Below are positions 16,768 through 25,680 of a stretch of DNA of 64,000 nt, piece by piece; the first letter of the stretch is position 1; the number at the start of each line of letters is the position of its first letter. The notes below the pieces were generated by a model, which saw nothing but the letters and a program-made list of their open reading frames with translations, was not told the origin of the DNA and searched no databases. This DNA comes from Streptomyces sp. MJM8645. GTDB lineage: Bacteria > Actinomycetota > Actinomycetes > Streptomycetales > Streptomycetaceae. The stretch is taken from assembly GCF_001625365.1 (NCBI RefSeq), contig NZ_LJJF01000001.1, positions 4,227,001-4,291,000 of the forward strand. Reading direction: 5' to 3'. A program made the translations under genes and the position numbers.

Positions 16768-18024
16768 CTAGACCGAGGTACTGACAGTCCGCTCGGCACT
16801 TTCCGCCGGGGCCCCGGCGGCGTGCAGGTGCCGTCGCCCGGTCAGGGCGATCAGCAGGGCGAGCGCGGCGGCGCAGGCCGGCAGGGCGTAGCCGGTGCCG
16901 GGGGCGGCGTGCTCGGCGACCGCGCCGGCGAGCGCCGCGCCGCCCGAGATGCCGACCACGATGCCGGACACCGCGATTGCCATCCCCTCGTTGAACTGCT
17001 GCCCCGGCAGCAGTTCCTGGACCAGCGTCATCCCGGTCACCATGGTCGGCGCGGTGGCCGTGCCGGCCGCGAACAGCGCGACCCCGAGCAGGCCGAGTCC
17101 GGCCCCGCCGAGTCCGGCGGCGAGCGGCAGCAGCAGCCCCCCGGTCATCGCCGCGGCCCCGGACAGGAAGCGCACTCCGGGTGACCGACGCGGCGTCAGC
17201 AGCCCGAACACCAGCCCGGCCAGGCAGGATCCGCCCGCGACCAGGGCCAGCAGCGCGCCCGCCGCCGCCTTGTGCCCGAGCGCGTCGGCGTACGCCACGG
17301 TGGTGATCTCGGTCGAGCCGAAGACGACGCCGGTGGCGAGGAAGGCGAGCAGCAGCACCCGCAGCCCGGGCACCCGCAGCGGCGAGCCGTGGCGGTCGCC
17401 CTCCGCGCGGGCGGGCAACGGTGGTTCGGTGCGCCGCTGGGCCGCGAACAGCAGGGCGCCGGTGGTGCCGAGCGCCCCGGCGGCGAGCAGCCCGGCCTCC
17501 GGGGCGACCGCCGTGCAGAGCGTCATCGCGAGGACGGGCCCGGCCATGAAGCAGAGCTCGTCCAGGGCCTGTTCGAGGGAGTTGGCCAGGTGCCGGGCGG
17601 CCGGGTCGGCCCGGTACAGGTGTGCCCAGCGGGCCCGGGCCATGCCGCCGAGGTTGGGCGCGGCCGCGCAGGCCGCCCAGCAGGCGTAGAGCGTCCAGTC
17701 GGGTGCGCCGAGCCGGAGGCAGAGCAGCAGGGCGGCGAGCGGGGCGGCGTTGTAGAGCGCGGCCGGTACGGTCACCCGCGCCTGCCCGTACCGGTCCACC
17801 AGCCGCCCGAGCAGCGGCATCCCGATCGCGCCGGTGATCAGCCCGACGGCCGAGACGGTGCCGGCCAGCGCGTACGAGCCGCGCCGTTCGGCGAGCAGCA
17901 CGACCAGCGAGACGCCGTTCATCGACAGCGCGAGCCGGCCGAGCAGCCCGGCGAGGGTGAAGGCGGCGGCGCCGGGGGCCGCGAACAGCCGCCGGTAGGA
18001 GGTGAGGAGGGCGCGCGAGGGCAT
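16768..18024 (-). CDS. MFS transporter
   Basis: 418 residues with about 12 hydrophobic helices. The loop 2-3 MFS signature is present as GRLVDRYGQARV. The ATG at 18024 follows AGGAG by five bases. No soluble domain. The gene is divergent from a LysR regulator 112 bp away, a common arrangement for regulated drug or metabolite efflux. Substrate unknown; the sequence lacks the 14-helix pattern of the QacA group. Confidence 0.88.
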   Translation of the reverse strand: MPSRALLTSYRRLFAAPGAAAFTLAGLLGRLALSMNGVSLVVLLAERRGSYALAGTVSAVGLITGAIGMPLLGRLVDRYGQARVTVPAALYNAAPLAALLLCLRLGAPDWTLYACWAACAAAPNLGGMARARWAHLYRADPAARHLANSLEQALDELCFMAGPVLAMTLCTAVAPEAGLLAAGALGTTGALLFAAQRRTEPPLPARAEGDRHGSPLRVPGLRVLLLAFLATGVVFGSTEITTVAYADALGHKAAAGALLALVAGGSCLAGLVFGLLTPRRSPGVRFLSGAAAMTGGLLLPLAAGLGGAGLGLLGVALFAAGTATAPTMVTGMTLVQELLPGQQFNEGMAIAVSGIVVGISGGAALAGAVAEHAAPGTGYALPACAAALALLIALTGRRHLHAAGAPAESAERTVSTSV

Positions 18025-18136
18025 CAGGCTCCTGGGGAGAGTGAGGGGGGCGCCCATCAGCCTCCCGTCGGTGCCGGGCGGCGGTCCAACACCTGTTCCG
18101 CCGCATTCACAGCAGGCTGTTGTTAATCTGCCGCCC

Positions 18137-19099
18137 ATGCCCCGTGACCTGCACCCCCGTCTGCTCCGCGGCTTCGTCGCGGCCGCCGAGAGCCTGCACT
18201 TCGGCCGGGCCGCCGGGCGGCTGCACGTCGCCCAGCAGGCGCTCAGCCGGGACATCCGGACCTTGGAAGGGCTGCTCGGCGACGCGCTGTTCACCCGCAC
18301 CACCCGCAGCGTCGAACTCACCCCGGCCGGGCTGCGGTTGCTGCCCCGGGCGCGCCGGCTCCTCGCCCTGCACGACGAGATCCTGGCGGGCGCCGCGGCC
18401 CGGCCGCTGCTGGTGGACCTCAACAGCGACGTGACCGGCCCGGACCTCACCGCCGACCGGGTGCTCGAACGCGCCCGCGCCGCCTGGCCGGAGGGCGAAC
18501 TGCTGGCCCGCTTCCACGGCGGCCTCGCCGCGGCCGCCGCCGAACTGCTGGCCCACCGGCTGGACGTGTCCTTCGGCCGGTTCGCCGGACTGCCCGCCCC
18601 GCTGCGCGGCCAACTCACCCAGCGGCCGGTCCGGTTGGATCAGATCTCGGTGATGATGGCGGACACCCACCCGCTGGCCGGCCGTCCGGTGCTGCGCGTC
18701 GCCGAGCTGACCGGGCACCCCGTCGACGTCTGCGCCGGCAACCCGGCCACCACCGAGTGGGCCGACCTCGGCGTCCGCCTGCTGCGCGAGCACGGCCTGA
18801 CGCCGGCCGCGCCGTACGTGCCGCCGGTGGGTTTGGACGAGACGGCCCGTTACCTGGCCCGGCACGGCGATCCGATGCTGACCACCGTCGGCGGGCCGAG
18901 GATTCCGGGGGCGGTGACCGTGCCGCTGGTGGAGCCGGTGCCGCTGAGCCTGGTCAGCCTGGTGCACCGGCCCGGTGAGCGCCACCCGGGGCTGGCTGCA
19001 CTGGGCGCCGCGGCCGCCGGGCTCGGTGCGGCCGAGGGCTGGCTGCGGCGGCCGGCGGGCAGCTGGCTGCCGGCGGCGGACGCGGCGCTGCTCGGGTGA
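18137..19099 (+). CDS. LysR-family transcriptional regulator
   Basis: 320 residues. The N-terminal winged helix-turn-helix (about 4-62) reads LRGFVAAAESLHFGRAAGRL and continues through AQQALSRDIRTLEGLLG, the classical LysR DNA-binding region; a periplasmic-binding-protein-like effector domain follows (about 90-300). A TAATCT -10 (18124-18129) ends seven bases before ATG 18137, so translation probably starts at the mRNA 5' end. The intergenic sequence contains ACAGC-AG-GCTGT (18110-18121), a possible regulator site shared with the divergent MFS gene. Confidence 0.9.
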   Translation: MPRDLHPRLLRGFVAAAESLHFGRAAGRLHVAQQALSRDIRTLEGLLGDALFTRTTRSVELTPAGLRLLPRARRLLALHDEILAGAAARPLLVDLNSDVTGPDLTADRVLERARAAWPEGELLARFHGGLAAAAAELLAHRLDVSFGRFAGLPAPLRGQLTQRPVRLDQISVMMADTHPLAGRPVLRVAELTGHPVDVCAGNPATTEWADLGVRLLREHGLTPAAPYVPPVGLDETARYLARHGDPMLTTVGGPRIPGAVTVPLVEPVPLSLVSLVHRPGERHPGLAALGAAAAGLGAAEGWLRRPAGSWLPAADAALLG

Positions 19100-19254
19100 C
19101 CGGGCCAAGTGCCGCGGCCGGGTGAGGGCCGGGTGACGGGGGCCGCCGGGACGCGACACCGCCCCTGCCGTCGGGGGTCGGCAGGGGCGGCGGGTGGGCG
19201 GACCGGGCCGCGCGGCGGGTCCGGTGGCCCGGGTGGCAGTCGTGGACGGCCGGG

Positions 19255-19869
19255 TCAGGCCGCCTTGACGGCGGAGATGTCGAAGCTGAGCTTGACCTTC
19301 TCGCTGATCAGCACGCCGCCGGTCTCCAGGGCCGCGTTGTAGGTCAGGCCGAACTCGGTGCGGTCGAGGACGGTGCTGCCCTCGAAGCCGACCCGCTCGG
19401 CGCCGTAGGCGTCGGTGGCGCTGCCGGTGTACTCCAGGTCCAGGACCACCGGGCGGGTGGTGTCCTTGATGGTCAGCTCGCCGCTCATCCGGTACGTGTC
19501 GCCGCGCAGCCGCTCGGCCGAGGTGCTGCGGAAGCGGATCTCCGGGTAGGTGTCGGCGGCGAAGAAGTCGCCGGTGCGCAGGTGCTCGTCGCGCTGGGCC
19601 TGGTTGGTGTCGATGCTGGCGACCTTGATCACCAGGTCGGCGGAGGAGTTGCCCGGGGTGCTGCCGTCCAGGTGCAGCTTGCCGTCGTACTCGGTGAAGC
19701 GGCCCTTGACGTTCGTCACCATGGCGTGGCGCACCGAGAAGGCGACCTCGCTGTGCGTGGTGTCGATGGTCCAGTCGCCGGTCAGGTGGGCGAGGTCCGG
19801 GCCGGTCGGGGTCTCGGCGACGGCGACGGCGGTGGGGGTGGCGGTCTTGGTGCGGTTGAACAGGCCCAT
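19255..19869 (-). CDS. YceI-family lipid-binding protein
   Basis: 204 residues. The YceI domain starts at LTGDWTIDTTHSEVAFSVRH and ends at KVKLSFDISAVKA; the fold is a lipocalin-like barrel that binds polyisoprenoid chains. There is no signal peptide, so unlike E. coli YceI it is likely cytoplasmic. GGAGGAG precedes the ATG. Upstream (19938-19951) GTTCAAATTTCAAC is a near-perfect palindrome (12 of 14 positions) and a GAAGCC/GGCTTC pair lies at about 19886-19907, consistent with MarR-type control. Confidence 0.9.
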   Translation of the reverse strand: MGLFNRTKTATPTAVAVAETPTGPDLAHLTGDWTIDTTHSEVAFSVRHAMVTNVKGRFTEYDGKLHLDGSTPGNSSADLVIKVASIDTNQAQRDEHLRTGDFFAADTYPEIRFRSTSAERLRGDTYRMSGELTIKDTTRPVVLDLEYTGSATDAYGAERVGFEGSTVLDRTEFGLTYNAALETGGVLISEKVKLSFDISAVKAA

Positions 19870-19885
19870 GGCTCCTCCTCGGGTC

Positions 19886-19951
19886 CGAAGCCATTTGTTT
19901 AGGCTTCAACTTGTTGGCTCCAGCGTAGGCCGCTTTCGTTCAAATTTCAAC
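19886..19951. promoter_or_regulatory. AT-rich promoter region of yceI with palindromes
   Basis: Contains GAAGCC...GGCTTC (arms about 15 bp centre spacing) and the near-palindrome GTTCAAATTTCAAC (19938-19951). The base composition differs sharply from neighbouring coding DNA. Operator for an unidentified regulator is plausible. Confidence 0.4.
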
Positions 19952-20051
19952 CACAGCCGTCGGCGTTTCGCGAAAGACTTGGCGGAGCGGCACTGTCGGA
20001 CCGCCCGGTTAGGCTGCGAAGGACGGTTCCGCCGACCGGAAGGCCTCCCGC

Positions 20052-23000
20052 ATGTTCGTCCTGCACGCGCTCTGGCGGGCGGGCGGACGGCTGGCCCTGT
20101 GGGCCGAGGACGCCCGCGCCCACCCGGGCACCGTGGAACCCCGCCCCGACCGGGCGGCCCCGCGCGCCCACCCCTACGCCTGCCCGGCCGGCGAACTCGC
20201 CGCCGTCCTCGGCGGCATCGGGCCCGGCCTCGGCTGGCTCGCCGGCCAGGCCCCCGAGCGCTGGGCCACCCTGCTGCTGCCCACCGCCGGCGCCCTGCCC
20301 GCGCCCTCGCCCGACCTGCCGGTCACCCCGGTCCGGGGCGCGGCCGTCCTGGCGCCCTGGCGCGTCCCCGCGCTGCTCTTCGACACCGGGGCGGCCGCCC
20401 AACTGCTCGGCGAGGTCTTCGACCCGCACTGGGCCGTCACCAGCACCGATCTGCCCGGCACCGGGCGCGTCGAGGTCGTCCAGGGCCCCTCGCTGCGCTG
20501 GCTGACCGGCGTGCACGACCTCGCCTGGCGAACGGTCGGCCGGGGCCGGGTGCTGCCGCTGCCCGTCCTGGCGGACGGCTGCCCGCAGGCCCGCTGGCGG
20601 CCCGACCCCACCCCGGCGGGCCGCCGGGAGGCCGCCGCACTGGCGGACGGCTGCCCGCCCGTCCTGCTGGGGGAGTGGCCGGCGGCCGGCGCCGGCACCG
20701 GCGAGGCCCTGCTGGACGCCGCGCTGGGCGCACTGGTGGACGCCGAGGCCCGGGCCGCCCTGGCCGGCACGCCCCCGCTGGGCCCGGGCGACACCCGGAC
20801 CGGCGACGCCCGAACCGGTGGCGCTCCAGCCGACGCCACGACGGCCGCCGCGGTGGGGACCGCCGCCGAACGCTGGCTGCACGCCCTGACCACCCCGGAC
20901 GGCGGCCTCACGGACGTCCGGTCCGAGGGCTTCGCCGAACTGCGCCGCCGACTCGCCGCCTGGTACGCCGCCGCCGAGCCCACCGCGCCCGCGCTCCGGC
21001 TCTGCTTCCGCCTGCTGGAGCCGCTCGGGCCCGACCCGGACGACCCCGAGGGCCGGCCCTCCGACGACGCCTGGCAGCTGGAGTTCCTGCTCCAGGCCGT
21101 CGACGAGCCCTCCCTGCTGGTCCGCGCCGCCGACCTGCACGAAGGCGGCGCCGCCCACGCCGCGCTGGCCCGCAAGGCGCCGGACCCGGCCGACGTCCTG
21201 GTCACCGAGCTGGCCCGCGCCGCCCACCGCTGGCCGGCCCTGGACGGCCTGCGGCACCGCTCCCGCCCGGCCGCCCTGCCGCTCGACCGGGCCGGCGCGC
21301 TGGACTTCCTGCGCACCGCCGCGCCCGCCCTCGCCGAGGGCGGCTTCGGCGTGCTGCTGCCCGCCTGGTGGCGCCGCCGGCCCAGGCTCGGGCTCGCCCT
21401 GCGGGCCACCACCCCGCCCGCGCCGGGCACGCTCGCCGTCGCCTCCCAGGTGGACCGGGACGCCGTGGTCGCCTTCCGCTGGCAGGCCGCGCTCGGCCCG
21501 GAGGGGGCGCCACTCACCGAGCAGGAACTGGCCGAACTCGCCGCCGCCAAGCAGGGGTTGGTCCGGGTGCGCGGCACCTGGCTGGAGGCCGACCCGGAGC
21601 AGATCGCCGCCGCGCTCGCCTTCCTCGCCGACCGGCGCGACGGCGTGCTGGCCACCGCCGACCTGCTGCGGCTGGCCCTCGACCCGGAGGCGACCGTCGC
21701 CGGGCTGCCCGTCACCGCCGTCCGCGCGGACGGCCCGCTCGGCGACCTGCTGGCCGGGCGCGCCGCTCCGGCCCCCGCCCCCGCGCTGCCGCCCGACTTC
21801 CGGGCCACCCTGCGCCCCTACCAGGAGCGCGGCCTGGCCTGGCTGCGGGCGATGGCCGGGCTCGGCCTCGGGGCCGTGCTGGCCGACGACATGGGCCTCG
21901 GCAAGACCGTCCAGACGCTCGCCCTGCTGGCCGCCGAGCAGGCCGAGGGCGCGGCCGGCCCCACCCTGCTGGTCTGCCCGATGTCCCTGGTCGGCAACTG
22001 GCAGCGCGAGGCCGAGCGCTTCGCCCCCGCCCTGCGGCGCCACGTCCACCACGGCTCCGGCCGCCTCGGCGCCGACCAACTCGCCGACGCCGTACGGGGC
22101 GTGGACCTCGTCATCACCACCTACGGGCTGGTCCAGCGCGACCTCGCCGCGCTGCGGGCGATCCGCTGGCGCCGGGTGGTCGCCGACGAGGCGCAGTACG
22201 TCAAGAACGCCGGTACCGCCCAGTCCCGGGCCGTCCGCGCGCTGCCCGTCACCCGCCACCGGATCGCCCTGACCGGCACCCCGGTGGAGAACCGGCTCGC
22301 CGAACTGCACGCCGTCCTGGACTTCGCCAACCCCGGGCTGCTCGGCCCGGCCGAGCGTTTCAAGGAGCGCTACGCGATCCCGGTCGAACTGCACCGCAGC
22401 CCCGAGCGCACCGCCGAACTCCAGCGCCGTACCGCCCCGTTCGTGCTGCGCCGGCTCAAGTCCGACCCGGCGGTGGCCGCCGAGCTGCCGGCCAAGCAGG
22501 AGATGACCGTCTGGTGCAGCCTCACCGCCGAGCAGGCGGGCCTCTACCAGGCCGTGGTGGCCGACCTGCTGCAGCGGGTCGAGGGGATCCGGGGTGTGGA
22601 GCGGCGCGGCACCGTGCTGGCCGCGATCGGCAAGCTCAAGCAGGTGTGCAACCATCCGGCCCAACTGCTGCACGACGGCTCGGCGTTGGGCGAGCGCTCG
22701 GGCAAGGTGGCCCGGCTGGCGGAGCTGCTGGAGGAGGCGCTGGCCGAGGGCGACCGGACGCTGGTCTTCACCCAGTACGCCGAGTTCGGCACGATGCTCC
22801 GCCCGTACCTGGCCCGCCGGCTCGGCGAGGAGGTGCTCTACCTGCACGGCGGCGTCCCCCGGGCCCGCCGTGAGGAGATGGTCGAGCGCTTCCAGTCCCC
22901 GGACGGGCCAAGGGTGTTCCTGCTCTCGCTGCGGGCCGGCGGCACCGGCCTCAACCTGACCGCCGCCAACCAGGTGATCCACCTGGACCGTTGGTGGAAC

Positions 23001-23249
23001 CCGGCGGTCGAGGAGCAGGCCACGGACCGCGCGTTCCGGATCGGCCAGCGCCGGGACGTCCAGGTCCGCCGACTGGTCTGCGTCGGCACCGTCGAGGAGC
23101 GGATCGACGAACTCCTCGCCGCCAAGCGCTCGTTGGCCGCAGCGGTGGTGGGGGAGGGGGAGCGCTGGCTCACCGACCTGCCGGTCGAGGCGCTGCGTGA
23201 ACTGGTCGCGCTCACCCGTGAGGACGCCGTCGCCGAGGAGGACGCATGA
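20052..23249 (+). CDS. SNF2-family DEAD/DEAH-like helicase
   Basis: Large ATP-dependent DNA translocase, 1,065 residues. The N-terminal 500 residues are a poorly conserved SNF2-associated region. The helicase core starts near residue 580: LADDMGLGKTVQTLALL (motif I), DEAQYVKN (motif II, here DEAQ), LTGTPVENRLAEL (motif III), FLLSLRAGGTGLNLT (motif V) and ATDRAFRIGQRRDVQV (motif VI). This is the bacterial helicase type that normally travels with a SWIM zinc-finger protein; only a small fragment-like ORF follows here. Role probably in DNA repair or chromatin remodelling of nucleoid DNA; not known for this family. Start ATG 20052 follows GGAAGG. Confidence 0.92.
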   Translation: MFVLHALWRAGGRLALWAEDARAHPGTVEPRPDRAAPRAHPYACPAGELAAVLGGIGPGLGWLAGQAPERWATLLLPTAGALPAPSPDLPVTPVRGAAVLAPWRVPALLFDTGAAAQLLGEVFDPHWAVTSTDLPGTGRVEVVQGPSLRWLTGVHDLAWRTVGRGRVLPLPVLADGCPQARWRPDPTPAGRREAAALADGCPPVLLGEWPAAGAGTGEALLDAALGALVDAEARAALAGTPPLGPGDTRTGDARTGGAPADATTAAAVGTAAERWLHALTTPDGGLTDVRSEGFAELRRRLAAWYAAAEPTAPALRLCFRLLEPLGPDPDDPEGRPSDDAWQLEFLLQAVDEPSLLVRAADLHEGGAAHAALARKAPDPADVLVTELARAAHRWPALDGLRHRSRPAALPLDRAGALDFLRTAAPALAEGGFGVLLPAWWRRRPRLGLALRATTPPAPGTLAVASQVDRDAVVAFRWQAALGPEGAPLTEQELAELAAAKQGLVRVRGTWLEADPEQIAAALAFLADRRDGVLATADLLRLALDPEATVAGLPVTAVRADGPLGDLLAGRAAPAPAPALPPDFRATLRPYQERGLAWLRAMAGLGLGAVLADDMGLGKTVQTLALLAAEQAEGAAGPTLLVCPMSLVGNWQREAERFAPALRRHVHHGSGRLGADQLADAVRGVDLVITTYGLVQRDLAALRAIRWRRVVADEAQYVKNAGTAQSRAVRALPVTRHRIALTGTPVENRLAELHAVLDFANPGLLGPAERFKERYAIPVELHRSPERTAELQRRTAPFVLRRLKSDPAVAAELPAKQEMTVWCSLTAEQAGLYQAVVADLLQRVEGIRGVERRGTVLAAIGKLKQVCNHPAQLLHDGSALGERSGKVARLAELLEEALAEGDRTLVFTQYAEFGTMLRPYLARRLGEEVLYLHGGVPRARREEMVERFQSPDGPRVFLLSLRAGGTGLNLTAANQVIHLDRWWNPAVEEQATDRAFRIGQRRDVQVRRLVCVGTVEERIDELLAAKRSLAAAVVGEGERWLTDLPVEALRELVALTREDAVAEEDA

Positions 23250-23512
23250 CACCCGGCCACCCTGCCCCCGTCCCGCCGGGAAACGCCCCGGCCGGGGACG
23301 CCCAACCCGGTAACGCCCCCGCCGCGAACGCCCCCGCCGTGAACGTCGCCGCCTACTGGGGCGGCGGCTTCACCCTGCGCCCGGCCCCGCCCGGGCCCGA
23401 GGAGGAGCCCGACGAGCCCTCGCTGCGCCGCCTCGGCCGCTCCGGCGTCACCGTGCGCGGCCGCGACCTCGCCACCCTGCTCGCCCCCGCGTACGAGGCG
23501 TTCCGCGGCTGA
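23246..23512 (+). CDS. small protein coupled to the SNF2 helicase, resembling the C-terminal end of SWIM partner proteins
   Basis: 88 residues. The ATG overlaps the helicase stop (ATGA), implying translational coupling. The first 35 residues are low-complexity Pro/Asn/Ala repeats (GNAPAGDAQPGNAPAANAP). The remainder (YWGGGFTLRPAPPGPEEEP and RLGRSGVTVRGRDLATLLAP) resembles the tail of the SWIM zinc-finger proteins that usually sit beside this helicase, with the zinc-binding CxCx(n)CxH missing. Either the partner was lost except its tail or this is a free-standing interaction domain. The similarity is by eye and needs a search. Confidence 0.6.
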   Translation: MTPGHPAPVPPGNAPAGDAQPGNAPAANAPAVNVAAYWGGGFTLRPAPPGPEEEPDEPSLRRLGRSGVTVRGRDLATLLAPAYEAFRG

Positions 23513-23555
23513 CGAGGCCTCGGCCCGCCGCCGCCCGTGCGGTAGCGTCGGAGCG

Positions 23556-24449
23556 GTGACCGACACCCTCGCCGACCCCGCCCTCGACGACTTCGAGCGG
23601 CACCGCCGGATGATCTTCGGTATCGCCTACCGGATGCTCGGCAGCGTCGCCGACGCCGAGGACCTGGTCCAGGACACCTGGCTGCGCTGGAGCGGGGTCA
23701 CCGGCCCGGTCGCCAACCCGGGCGGCTACCTGGCCCGGACGGTCACCAACCTCGCGCTCAACCGGCTCGACTCGGCCGCCGTCCGCCGCGAGGCCTACGT
23801 CGGCCCCTGGCTGCCCGAGCCGCTGGTCGCCGAGCCGGACGCGACCGCCGACGTCGAGCGCGCCGAGACGGTCTCGTTCGCCCTGCTGGTGGTGCTGGAG
23901 AGCCTGTCCCCGCTGGAGCGGGCCGTCTTCGTCCTCAAGGAGGCCTTCGGCTTCTCCTACCGGGAGATCGCCGAGGCGCTGGAGCGCACCGAGGCCGCCT
24001 GCCGGCAGGTCGGCAGCCGGGCCAAGGCGCATGTCCGGGCCCGTCGGCTGCGCTACGACGCCCCGCCGGAGCTGCGCCGCCGCGCCACCGACGAGTTCCT
24101 CGCGGCCTGCGTCGGCGGCGACCTCAACCGGATGCTGGACCTGCTCGCCCCCGACGTCACCTCCTGGACCGACGGTGGCGGCGTGGTCCGCGCCGCGCTG
24201 CGCCCGGTCACCGGCGCCGACAACGTCGCCCGCTTCCTGCTCGGGGTGCTCGGCCAGCTGGGCGAGGGCGTCGAGCTCCGGCCGGTCCTGGTCAACGGCC
24301 AGCCCGGGCTGCTGGTCACCCAGGACGGCGCGATCGACGCCGTCTCGGTGTTCGACTTCGTCGAGGGGCCCGACGGACGGCCCCGGATCGCCGAGCTGCG
24401 CATCGTCCGCAACCCGTCGAAGCTCGCCCACCTCGCCGGCCGGGCTTGA
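23556..24449 (+). CDS. ECF41-type (SigJ-like) RNA polymerase sigma factor
   Basis: 297 residues. Region 2 (AYRMLGSVADAEDLVQDTWL) and region 4 (LSPLERAVFVLKEAFGFSYR) are followed by a SnoaL-like C-terminal domain. All three signatures of the ECF41 group are present: WLPEP near residue 90, DGGG (SWTDGGGVVRAA) and NPSKL near the end. In that group the C-terminal domain replaces an anti-sigma factor and modulates activity. ECF41 genes usually lie beside a carboxymuconolactone decarboxylase/oxidoreductase/epimerase gene; none is adjacent here. TAGCGT ends seven bases before the GTG, so the mRNA is probably leaderless. Confidence 0.92.
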   Translation: MTDTLADPALDDFERHRRMIFGIAYRMLGSVADAEDLVQDTWLRWSGVTGPVANPGGYLARTVTNLALNRLDSAAVRREAYVGPWLPEPLVAEPDATADVERAETVSFALLVVLESLSPLERAVFVLKEAFGFSYREIAEALERTEAACRQVGSRAKAHVRARRLRYDAPPELRRRATDEFLAACVGGDLNRMLDLLAPDVTSWTDGGGVVRAALRPVTGADNVARFLLGVLGQLGEGVELRPVLVNGQPGLLVTQDGAIDAVSVFDFVEGPDGRPRIAELRIVRNPSKLAHLAGRA

Positions 24450-24476
24450 CCCTCGACCTGGTCGAGCCCGCAGAGT
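24446..24476 (+). promoter_or_regulatory. MerR-type promoter with 19-bp spacer and palindrome
   Basis: -35 TTGACC (24446-24451), spacer of 19 bp, -10 CAGAGT (24471-24476), then seven bases to ATG 24484. The perfect palindrome CTCGACC-T-GGTCGAG (24452-24466) lies in the spacer. Over-long spacer plus palindrome is the classical MerR-activated, distorted promoter, implying autoregulation of the gene that follows. The -35 overlaps the sigma-factor stop codon. Confidence 0.75.
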
Positions 24477-24483
24477 CACCGGC

Positions 24484-25611
24484 ATGGAGAGCGAGCTGCA
24501 CAGCATCGGCGAGCTGGCCCGCGCCAGCGGCCTGGGCGTCGGCACCCTGCGCTACTACGACGGCGCCGAGGTGCTCACCCCCGCCTGGGTCGACCCGCAG
24601 ACGGGCTACCGCTGGTACCGGCCCGGGCAACTCGCCGACGCCCGGCTGCTGGCCCGGCTGCGCCGGGTCGGCCTGCCGCTGGCCGGCATCCGCGCCGTGC
24701 TCGGCGCGGCGCCCGGCTCCGGCACGGCCGCGCGGGTGCTCGACGCGCACCTGCGCCGGCTGGAGGAGGGCCTCGCCGACGCCCGCCGCGAGCTCTCCCT
24801 GATCCGCGTGATGACCGACCAGAGGGAGCAGCCGATGACCACCACCCCAGCCGAAGTCCGCTTCACCGTTTTGGCCGAGGAGCTGGCCGCCGCACTGGAC
24901 GCGGTCCGCTTCGCCGTCGGCGGCGACCCCGGAACGCCGGCGCTCGCCGGGGTGCTGTTCGAACCGGACGGCCCGGTGCTGCGCCTGGTCGCCACCGACC
25001 GCTACCGGATGGCGCTCGCCGAGGTGCCCGCCACCACGGCGCCCGACCGGCCGGACGGCGGCACGATCGTCCCCACCGCCCTGGTCGACGCCCTGCGTGC
25101 GCTGCTCGGCGCGGGCGCGGGCGCGGCCGACGCCGAGGCCGAGGTCGCGCTGACCCTCGGCGGCGGCCTGGTCCGGGCCGAGACCGGCGGCCACCGGATC
25201 GAGGGCGCCGCCCTGGACTTCGACTACCCCGACCACCGGGTGCTGACCCGGCTCGAACCGGAGCACCGGATCGACCTGTCCGCCGCCGAACTGCGCGGCG
25301 CCGTCGAGACCGGGGCCACCCGCACCCTGCCCTCCGGCCCGAACGGCGCGGACTGCGCGGTCACCGTCCTCACCCTCACGGCGGACGGCCGCCTGGCGGT
25401 GGCCGGTGCCGAGCCTGGCCCCGGATCCACGTCCGGAGACCTGAGGGTGGCGGTCAACCGCGACTTCCTGCTGGACGCCCTGCGGGTCGGCCGCCCCGAG
25501 CAGCTGGTGCTCGAACTCGGCGGCCCGATCGCCCCCTTGGCGATTCGCACGCCGGGCCGGGAGGGTACCTTCTCGCTCCTGATGCCGGTCCGCGTCCCCG
25601 ACCTCGGCTGA
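24484..25611 (+). CDS. MerR regulator fused to DNA polymerase III beta (sliding-clamp) domains
   Basis: 375 residues. Residues 1-72 are a MerR winged helix (IGELARASGLGVGTLRYYDG, then YRPGQLADARLLARLRRVG) followed by a dimerisation helix. Residues 128-375 resemble two of the three clamp domains of DnaN: FTVLAEELAAALDAVRFAVG with LATDRYRMALAEV matches the middle domain, and a second copy ends GTFSLLMPVRV, close to the DnaN C-terminal MPVR signature. A third domain is absent. Clamp-like domains as sensory module of a MerR protein are known in annotations of actinobacterial genomes but their ligand is unclear. An internal ATG (MTTTPAEVRF) at 24837 could yield the clamp part alone. The promoter is MerR-like (see above). 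Confidence 0.85.
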   Translation: MESELHSIGELARASGLGVGTLRYYDGAEVLTPAWVDPQTGYRWYRPGQLADARLLARLRRVGLPLAGIRAVLGAAPGSGTAARVLDAHLRRLEEGLADARRELSLIRVMTDQREQPMTTTPAEVRFTVLAEELAAALDAVRFAVGGDPGTPALAGVLFEPDGPVLRLVATDRYRMALAEVPATTAPDRPDGGTIVPTALVDALRALLGAGAGAADAEAEVALTLGGGLVRAETGGHRIEGAALDFDYPDHRVLTRLEPEHRIDLSAAELRGAVETGATRTLPSGPNGADCAVTVLTLTADGRLAVAGAEPGPGSTSGDLRVAVNRDFLLDALRVGRPEQLVLELGGPIAPLAIRTPGREGTFSLLMPVRVPDLG

Positions 25612-25637
25612 GCCCGCCCGCCGTTTGCTGTGGTTAG

Positions 25638-25674
25638 CATCCTGCTTGCATCTGCAAGCAGGATGTTGCAGTCT
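25638..25674 (+). promoter_or_regulatory. palindromic operator over the -35 of the Xre gene
   Basis: CATCCTGCTTGCA (25638-25650) and TGCAAGCAGGATG (25653-25665) form a perfect inverted repeat with a 2-bp centre. Inside it, TTGCAT (25646-25651) is a -35 placed 17 bp before CAGTCT (25669-25674), itself six bases before the ATG. The symmetry is ideal for a dimeric Xre repressor, most simply the product of the gene itself. Confidence 0.65.
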
Positions 25675-25680
25675 GCGGGT

